A stretch of 11,463 nucleotides of DNA from RGIG3009 sp045590415 (GTDB lineage: Bacteria > Bacillota > Clostridia > Oscillospirales > Acutalibacteraceae): assembly GCA_045590415.1 (NCBI GenBank), contig JAZNRA010000078.1:1-11463 (forward strand). The letters are read 5' to 3'. This document shows, one piece after another, positions 7,161 to 11,463 of the stretch. The position numbers were made by a program, and so were the translations under genes. The notes beneath the pieces are model-generated. The model saw only the letters and a program-made list of their open reading frames with translations, had not been told where the DNA came from and did not search any database. Within the stretch, counting starts at the first letter, position 1, and every line of letters starts with the position of its first letter.

Positions 7161-7738
7161 GAACTGCATGGGGTTACGACGTTGAGACCTTAGAGCCGCT
7201 TATGTACGAGGATGATTTTCACGACATTACCAACGGTGCATACAAAAACAATCCGCGAGTCGAGGCTGCATTGAATGCGGCCTCGCAAGCGGTGAGGAAC
7301 TATTGCGGATGGCATATCGCCCCGTCGCTGGACTGCACGGCAAGACCGACAGGACAGCCGGTGGTTCTACGATTGCCCGCGGCGTATGTCAGCGAGATCA
7401 CATCCATCAAAGAGAACGGCGAAACGGTCACGGACTACGAATGGCGAGAGGATGGCCTTATCCGGAGAAATTATCCGCACGTCTGGACGGACAAATGGGG
7501 AGGGATTGAAGTGGAATATACCGCCGGTTATGACGCAAATGCTGTCCCGGATCTAATCGAGGCAGTGAGTGCAATAACCAGCGGCGTTCTTTCGGTCTCC
7601 GCAGGTGTCACGAGCGAAAGCGCGGACGGTGTATCGGTAAGCTATTCCGCGAGCGCGTCCAGTATCGCAGCAGGCCTTACGTCAAACATGAAGAGCGCTC
7701 TTGAACCTTACAAGGTGGTCAGCAGTCATGCCGCTTAG
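7157..7738 (+). CDS. head-tail connector (adaptor, HK97 gp6-like)
   Basis: This 193-residue protein is placed where the adaptor ring protein normally lies, directly after capsid. The adaptor binds under the portal and is the first ring of the neck. Helical residues 33-52 (PRVEAALNAASQAVRNYCGW) followed by LRLPAAYVSEITSIKENG (71-88) and then IEVEYTAGYD...VPDLIEAV (117-137) are the usual order in gp6/YqbG-type connectors: N-terminal helix, beta insertion, then helix after the AGYD stretch. The last 50 residues are rich in Ser, Ala and Gly and appear flexible. It overlaps the preceding 53-residue gene by four bases and has no strong ribosome binding site of its own visible, so coupling is likely. 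Assignment rests on motif order and synteny. Confidence 0.82.
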   Translation: MRTAWGYDVETLEPLMYEDDFHDITNGAYKNNPRVEAALNAASQAVRNYCGWHIAPSLDCTARPTGQPVVLRLPAAYVSEITSIKENGETVTDYEWREDGLIRRNYPHVWTDKWGGIEVEYTAGYDANAVPDLIEAVSAITSGVLSVSAGVTSESADGVSVSYSASASSIAAGLTSNMKSALEPYKVVSSHAA

Positions 7739-8063
7739 TTTTTGGAGAGAGACGATCACGGTCCAAAGAGCGGCGGTCACCAATAAGAACGGAATGGAAG
7801 TGTTCGACTGGGAACACCCGGAAGAACACACGGTCACACGCTGTCAGGTCACAGCGCAGGCCACAAACCGTGATTACGACCGCACGCTGCAGGTACCGGA
7901 TCACAGAACACTTAGAGCACCGGTTGATGCGGATATTCAGGCGGGAGACCGTATCATCTGGAACGGCGAGACCTACGAGATCGAGGGCGAGGTATATCAC
8001 ACACGCTCACCGCTTGGGGGGGCTTCGTCTACTCGCTGCACTCTTGCAAGGTGGGAAGGCTAA
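7728..8063 (+). CDS. head closure / head-tail stopper protein
   Basis: The 111-residue product resembles the phage head-tail joining family (Phage_H_T_join, SPP1 gp16 type), a small beta-barrel ring that plugs the head after DNA packaging and provides the tail attachment surface. Evidence is its size and position, an N-terminal strand WRETITVQR (6-14), and the segment AGDRIIWNGETYEIEGE (72-88), the W-x-G-x-x-Y-x-I/V-x-G pattern common in this family. I start it at ATG 7728, with AAGGTGG at 7713-7719. A TTG at 7701 would extend it by nine residues into the connector gene without a better site. It overlaps the connector end by 11 bases, and its TAA forms TAATG with the next gene. A run of seven G (8016-8022) lies near its 3' end. 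Confidence 0.8.
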   Translation: MPLSFWRETITVQRAAVTNKNGMEVFDWEHPEEHTVTRCQVTAQATNRDYDRTLQVPDHRTLRAPVDADIQAGDRIIWNGETYEIEGEVYHTRSPLGGASSTRCTLARWEG

Positions 8064-8308
8064 TGAGAGCAAAAATAGTAATAGAACATAACGGAAAAGG
8101 ATGGATGGAGATCTTCAAGTCACCGGAAATGCAGGCGGTGGTCGATTCGGCCGGGGAGCGGATCGCTTCGGAGGCCGGTGAACATTTTGGCTATGCACAA
8201 GCAACCAATAACCAGTTCACGGTCGCAGGGTTTGTTTCGTCAGACGAATACACCGGTGCATATCTGGAGGCAGTACACAAGGTCTTAACAAAGGCGGTTC
8301 ACCCATGA
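8063..8308 (+). CDS. small neck / tail-completion protein
   Basis: This 81-residue protein starts at an ATG sharing one base with the stopper stop codon (TAATG), with AAGGTGGG around 8048-8055 upstream. It opens with a strand (KIVIEHNGKGW), followed by a helix (residues 19-40, SPEMQAVVDSAGERIASEAG), a short beta region (FTVAGFVSS) and a closing helix (EAVHKVLTKAV). In this gene order the slot holds a tail-completion or HK97 gp10-like connector that helps the tail terminator dock on the neck. It is shorter than classical gp10 proteins of about 110-150 residues. Similar short proteins are known, from memory, in actinobacteriophage-type modules. The exact role is inferred only from position. Its stop overlaps the next start as ATGA. 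Confidence 0.68.
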   Translation: MRAKIVIEHNGKGWMEIFKSPEMQAVVDSAGERIASEAGEHFGYAQATNNQFTVAGFVSSDEYTGAYLEAVHKVLTKAVHP

Positions 8309-8706
8309 GATGTAATAACGATATTGAGACAGCTTTATACACTTTACTCACGGACGAGTACAGCGCGTCGGCTCACGCGATCCCTTCAACGTTAGGGAAC
8401 GCGCTGCCACACATCCACGTCACACGAACCGGCGGATATACGAACGATATGGTCATAGAGATCAATCAGGTGGATTTTGACGTTTATGCCGCGGATCAGG
8501 CGGATGCGATGACGGCTGCGGCTGAAATCTGTGGCTGGGTTCGTGAATTAGCGGGCAAAGAAGTCGGAACTCCGTGTTATTACTCCGAGGTTATGACCCT
8601 GCCTTATAACAATCCAGACCCACTTCATCCAACACTTTCACGCGCCACATTAAAGGCGCAGATACTTACAAGAATAAAGGAGATTAACAATGCCGAACAC
8701 AACTGA
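8305..8706 (+). CDS. tail terminator / tail completion protein
   Basis: This 133-residue protein lies immediately before the tail tube gene, the normal place for the tail terminator, a hexameric ring that caps the finished tail tube and joins it to the neck. The order N-terminal helix (NDIETALYTLLTDEY), strand with PHIHVTRTGG (35-44), VDFDVYAADQADAMTAAAEICGWV (56-79, strand then helix) and a C-terminal strand LSRATLKAQILTRI fits the alpha/beta fold of this family. AAAGGCGG at 8290-8297 gives a ribosome binding site seven bases upstream. It overlaps the previous gene by four bases, and its last 17 bases overlap the tail tube start. Assignment is by fold pattern and synteny, not by a diagnostic motif. 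Confidence 0.72.
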   Translation: MRCNNDIETALYTLLTDEYSASAHAIPSTLGNALPHIHVTRTGGYTNDMVIEINQVDFDVYAADQADAMTAAAEICGWVRELAGKEVGTPCYYSEVMTLPYNNPDPLHPTLSRATLKAQILTRIKEINNAEHN

Positions 8707-9283
8707 TGTGCGCATCGGCGCACCGGATCAGGGTACGACAGGAGCAATACTTCACGCACCTGTTGGAACGGTTTTGCCGACGATGGCAAGCATTAGCAAG
8801 ACCGGCGTCACCATCAATCAGGCGTTTGTTGGTAATGAATATGTTTCCGAGGACGGCGTCACGTTGTCCCCGTCCAGAAGCACCACGGACATCAAGGACT
8901 GGAGCGGATCTGTCGTCCGCAAGGTTCTGGAATCGTTCGACGGTACTCTCCAGTGGACGATGATCTCCACCGACAGGGCGGCTCTTGAGGTCGCATTCGG
9001 TAAGACAAATCTGACATTTTCAACGGCGAACGCTTCTCACGGCAATCAGACGCAGGTGGCTCTTGGGGCATATCTGCCGGACGAATATGCATGGGTATTC
9101 TGCATGAAAGATGGAAACGCACGGATCATTATTGCGGTACCGGATGGACAGATCACCGAAGTGGGCGATGTGACATTCGCATCGAACGCGGCGGTCGGCT
9201 GGCCGGTTACGCTTTCCTGTTACCCGGATTCCAACGGAAAGTCCATTTACATCATCACGGACGATGGTATGTGGACTGCATAA
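8690..9283 (+). CDS. major tail (tube) protein
   Basis: At 197 residues this is the expected size for a siphovirus tail tube subunit, which stacks in hexameric rings around the tape measure. It is beta-rich: RIGAPDQGTTGAILHAPVGT (7-26), then a glycine/threonine-rich region with DIKDWSGSVVRKVLESFDGTLQWTMISTD (68-96) and AALEVAFGKTNLTF, which match the pattern of tube proteins in actinobacteriophage-like modules. No C-terminal Ig-like domain follows. Cysteine appears only rarely. A strong AAAGGAG (8676-8682) lies seven bases before the ATG inside the preceding gene, fitting high expression. It is followed after 20 bases by the tail chaperone pair, the standard arrangement. Confidence 0.87.
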   Translation: MPNTTDVRIGAPDQGTTGAILHAPVGTVLPTMASISKTGVTINQAFVGNEYVSEDGVTLSPSRSTTDIKDWSGSVVRKVLESFDGTLQWTMISTDRAALEVAFGKTNLTFSTANASHGNQTQVALGAYLPDEYAWVFCMKDGNARIIIAVPDGQITEVGDVTFASNAAVGWPVTLSCYPDSNGKSIYIITDDGMWTA

Positions 9284-9303
9284 GTAAAACGGAGGAGGGT
9301 TAA

Positions 9304-9582
9304 ATGAGGAAATACGGAACAGATGCACCGGAGTTTTTTATTTTTCAGCTGGAAGGTTCCGAAGAAGTGTACAAGATCCCTATAGCGGCATCCATGCCAT
9401 TAAAACATCTCATGAAGATGAAAGGCGGCTTCGAGGGACAAGTTGAAATGCTCCGCGCCTATATGGGCGACACGGTGGACGACATTCCTGCCGGGACCCT
9501 TGGCGAGATCCTGGAAGCATGGAGCACTTACACGAAGGAACAGGGTGCAAGCGTGGGGGAATCCTCAGCCTCGTCCGATTGA
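9304..9582 (+). CDS. tail assembly chaperone G
   Basis: This 92-residue protein is the shorter of two tail assembly chaperones that start at the same codon. Chaperones of this class (lambda gpG/gpGT) bind the tape measure and recruit tube subunits, and are absent from the mature tail. The protein starts with PEFFIFQLEGSEEVYKIPIA, has a helical centre (LKHLMKMKGGFEGQVEMLRAYMG) and ends with a Ser/Ala-rich tail GESSASSD at the TGA 9580-9582. GGAGGAGGG just before TAA-ATG gives a very strong ribosome binding site. A slippery heptamer at 9555-9561 lets a fraction of ribosomes bypass the stop. Assignment rests on position between tube and tape measure together with the frameshift signal. Confidence 0.88.
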   Translation: MRKYGTDAPEFFIFQLEGSEEVYKIPIAASMPLKHLMKMKGGFEGQVEMLRAYMGDTVDDIPAGTLGEILEAWSTYTKEQGASVGESSASSD

Positions 9583-9590
9583 TTGACGAG
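9555..9590 (+). promoter_or_regulatory. programmed -1 ribosomal frameshift signal
   Basis: In the G frame the bases read G-GGG-GAA (9555-9561), an X-XXY-YYZ-type heptamer on which two tRNAs can slip back one base. Eight bases further on, 9570-9575 (CTCGTC) pairs perfectly with 9585-9590 (GACGAG) around a 9-nt loop that contains the zero-frame TGA. The spacing fits the 5-9 bases usual for stimulatory hairpins. After slipping, GAA is followed by ATC at 9561, entering the T frame. The stem is short, so the efficiency may be modest. Confidence 0.85.
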
Positions 9591-9938
9591 CATGACCGTG
9601 CATTAGAGTACGATCTGATGACGCGGACGGGGCGAACGTTAAACGAGTATTTGAACATGGGGGCGGCCGGAAAGGTCGCTCTCATCTCGTTCATTAAATT
9701 CTTACCACCGGATTCGGCTTTGAATCGGGATATGAACCCGAAAGACGAGTTCGGAATATGGTACACAACAACACAGACGAATAAGATCCTTGCCGATCTG
9801 TTCGATGCTTTTGTCGCTGCGCATACAAGAAAAGGCAGAACGCCGAAAGAATATCCGCGGCCGAAGCATAAGAAAACACTGGGGCGAGGAGCGTTACCGA
9901 TAAAAGAATTCTGGAACTGGTGGAACGGAGAGAAATAA
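9561..9938 (+). CDS. T portion of tail chaperone G-T, expressed by -1 frameshift
   Basis: The reading frame one base back from G continues for 125 residues after the heptamer, giving a G-T fusion of 211 residues (86 from G, then 125). It begins ILSLVRLIDEHDRALEYDLM, is helical throughout, has a tryptophan/tyrosine-containing centre (FGIWYTTTQTNKILADLFDAF) and a basic, proline-containing end followed by EFWNWWNGEK. In lambda-type systems the T domain contacts tube subunits while G coats the tape measure. A possible internal ATG at 9519 is in this frame but lies within G coding and lacks a ribosome binding site, so independent translation is unlikely. The stop TAA immediately precedes the tape measure start. 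Confidence 0.88.
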   Translation: MLSLVRLIDEHDRALEYDLMTRTGRTLNEYLNMGAAGKVALISFIKFLPPDSALNRDMNPKDEFGIWYTTTQTNKILADLFDAFVAAHTRKGRTPKEYPRPKHKKTLGRGALPIKEFWNWWNGEK

Positions 9939-11463
9939 ATGGCTGGAACAGGCGTAGAAGTCGCAAGGGCATTCGTCACGATCATTCCAAAGACGGACGG
10001 AACATCGAATGAAGTAATCAATTCGGTGGTCAACCCGATCGAGAAAGGCGTTTCAAAGGCCGGGTCGAACTCCGGTAAAATGTTTAATAAAAACCTGGGC
10101 AGCGTGTTGTCCTCGTTTGCGGTCCCGACGGCGATCATCGGCGGCCTTGTCGCAGTAGGCAAGGCGGGATTCGATGCGTATGAAGAAGTCCAGGGCGGTA
10201 TGAACGAGATCATCAAGAAGACCGGCGCGACAGGTGAAGCGGCGGAAGAGCTTGAAAAGGTCTACAAAGACGTCTCGAAGAACGTTGTCGGTGACTTTGA
10301 AGATATTGGGTCTGCCGTCGGAGAACTGAATACAAAGCTCGGCCTACAGGGTGAAGAACTGGAGACCATGTCCGAAGCGGCGATGAAGTACGCCAAGATA
10401 AACGATCAGGACGTCACGGCGGCGATTGACAGCGTTACGAACATGATGAACAACGCTGGGATCAGTGCGGATCAGTTCGATGACATGCTGGACAAGTTAA
10501 CGGTCGCGGCACAGCAGTCCGGCGTGGACGTTAATAAGCTGGCCCAGACCGTTCAGCAGAACGCGACAGCGTTCACGGAGATGGGACTGTCCACCGACGA
10601 AGCCATCGCAATGCTGGCCAACTTTGAGAAGACCGGTGCGAATACTTCAACACTTCTTGTCGGTATGAAGAAGGGTGTCCAGAACTGGACAAAGGAAGGC
10701 AAGAGCGCACAGGAAGGCTTTGCGGAATTTGTTGCAGGCGTTGAGAACGGCACGATCACCGCACAGGACGCGATGGAGACATTCGGATCAAAAGCCGGAC
10801 TTGAAATGTTCAATGCGGCGCAGAAAGGCCAGTTGTCCTTTGAGGAGATGTTCAAGGCGATCGAGGACAGCTCCGGAGCGGTCGACCAGGTCTATAATGA
10901 TACCTTAACTTCGACTGAAAAGATGAACCTTGCGTGGCAGAATGTGAAGGTCGCGACTGCGGATGTATTCGCCCCGCTGGCAGAAGGCGCAAGCGAGGTC
11001 CTTATCAATGTAGTCCTCCCGGCGATCAGCGCGGTCGCGGAAGGCGTGGGCAATTTCGTCTCCAGAGCGATCGACTTTTTCAGTAATTTCCGTGAAAACG
11101 TGTCAAACATCTGGGAAGGTATCAAGACCAAAGCGGAAACAGTATGGGAAGGCGTAAAGACGGCGGTCATGACACCGATAACCACCGTAAAGACATGGCT
11201 AACGAACACGTGGGACACAATCAAAACCACAGCGTCGAACGTATGGGAAGGTATTAAGAACGCGATAACGTCACCGATCGAGTCCGCAAAAGAAATTATC
11301 AGCGGAATTATTGAGAGAATAAAGGGATTCTTCTCCTTTACCTTTGAGTGGCCGCACATCCCGATGCCGCATTTCGGTATCACGCCGGAAGGCTGGAAGG
11401 TCGGCGACCTGCTGAAAGGCTCTATCCCGAAACTGGGAATTGAATGGTATGCAAAAGGCGGTA
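9939..11463 (+). CDS. tape measure protein (3' end beyond window)
   Basis: The frame stays open for 508 codons to the window end, so the product is incomplete. The tape measure sets tail length and passes through the tube at infection. A hydrophobic stretch (about 53-75, with AVPTAIIGGLVAVG) could be membrane-active. Residues 80-300 match the PhageMin_Tail-type core: YEEVQGGMNEIIKKTGAT, then alternating helices with NMMNNAGISADQFDDMLDKL and GVDVNKLAQTVQQ. A second hydrophobic zone lies near 350-375. Residues 392-457 contain two 33-residue copies with tryptophans 11 apart. The visible end, WPHIPMPHFGITPEGWKV...IEWYAKGG, is the common segment in tape measures that usually precedes further C-terminal sequence. 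GGAG (9927-9930) precedes the ATG, which directly abuts the T stop. Confidence 0.94.
   Translation, partial: MAGTGVEVARAFVTIIPKTDGTSNEVINSVVNPIEKGVSKAGSNSGKMFNKNLGSVLSSFAVPTAIIGGLVAVGKAGFDAYEEVQGGMNEIIKKTGATGEAAEELEKVYKDVSKNVVGDFEDIGSAVGELNTKLGLQGEELETMSEAAMKYAKINDQDVTAAIDSVTNMMNNAGISADQFDDMLDKLTVAAQQSGVDVNKLAQTVQQNATAFTEMGLSTDEAIAMLANFEKTGANTSTLLVGMKKGVQNWTKEGKSAQEGFAEFVAGVENGTITAQDAMETFGSKAGLEMFNAAQKGQLSFEEMFKAIEDSSGAVDQVYNDTLTSTEKMNLAWQNVKVATADVFAPLAEGASEVLINVVLPAISAVAEGVGNFVSRAIDFFSNFRENVSNIWEGIKTKAETVWEGVKTAVMTPITTVKTWLTNTWDTIKTTASNVWEGIKNAITSPIESAKEIISGIIERIKGFFSFTFEWPHIPMPHFGITPEGWKVGDLLKGSIPKLGIEWYAKGG
11112..11309 (+). repeat. two tandem 33-residue hendecad units in the tape measure
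   Basis: Residues 392-424 and 425-457 align without gaps. Both begin with W, carry a second W eleven residues later, and have isoleucine after a further eleven. The shared frame is W..IKT.A..V, WEG.K.A...P, I...K. At the DNA level GTATGGGAAGG occurs at 11142-11152 and again at 11241-11251, exactly 99 bases apart. An 11-residue period fits a long, slightly right-handed helix, as expected for a rod-like tape measure. Confidence 0.75.

Noticed and set aside
8016..8022. Seven-G run in the stopper gene as a second frameshift site leading into the 81-residue neck protein
   Set aside because: The -1 frame does read into the next gene, but only about 15 codons need to be open by chance. The phase gives GGG-GGG preceded by T, and the neck gene has its own TAATG start and upstream ribosome binding site.
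7701..8063. Longer stopper start at TTG 7701
   Set aside because: ATG 7728 has an upstream AAGGTGG. The extension lies within connector coding and adds no family sequence.
9519..9938. Independent T gene starting at ATG 9519
   Set aside because: There is no ribosome binding site, the start is inside G, and the slippery heptamer explains access to this frame better.
9410..10216. 268-residue antisense open frame spanning chaperone and tape measure
   Set aside because: It crosses two clearly coding genes and the frameshift cassette, and the translation shows no domain.

Overview
This window is a packaging-and-head-to-tail morphogenesis module of a long-tailed (siphovirus-type) phage or prophage. 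All supported genes lie on the + strand in the order usual for HK97-like phages: HNH endonuclease, small terminase, large terminase, portal, prohead protease, major capsid, neck proteins, tail terminator, major tail protein, frameshifted tail chaperones, tape measure. The host is probably a Gram-positive gut-type bacterium, most likely a Firmicute (Clostridia). This is inferred from strong AAGGAG/AGGAGG ribosome binding sites, roughly 50-55% GC in the structural genes, and the terminase and tail gene flavour. Several proteins also resemble actinobacteriophage families as I remember them, so Coriobacteriia-type hosts cannot be excluded. No integrase, repressor, lysis gene or host gene is present, so free phage and prophage cannot be told apart.

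Layout. Bases 1-132 are a leader with a short open frame (1-81) and a GC-rich nested stem-loop element (42-94). 133-1299 encodes a large HNH nuclease carrying several zinc-ribbon clusters. 1286-3164 holds small and large terminase. 3178-5136 is a portal fused to a MuF-type minor head domain. 5136-6976 holds prohead protease and HK97-fold major capsid protein. 6999-8706 holds five small neck and tail-completion genes, including a 53-residue gene. 8690-9283 is the tail tube protein. 9304-9938 encodes chaperones G and G-T, joined by a -1 frameshift at a GGGGGAA heptamer with a hairpin downstream. 9939 to the window end is an incomplete tape measure protein.

The genes are packed with almost no spacers. 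Several junctions are ATGA or TAATG overlaps (portal/protease, protease/capsid, 53-aa gene/connector, stopper/neck protein, neck protein/terminator), which suggests one late operon with translational coupling. Terminase and HNH package DNA through the portal. The protease matures a capsid that has no separate scaffold gene. The neck proteins close the head and join it to the tail, and G/G-T load tube subunits along the tape measure.

The points most worth a second look are the complete frameshift signal, the structured leader, a GC step inside the large terminase at its ATPase/nuclease boundary, the oversized zinc-rich HNH protein, and a 33-residue duplicated hendecad block in the tape measure. 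I saw no defence system, CRISPR array, tRNA or insertion sequence.
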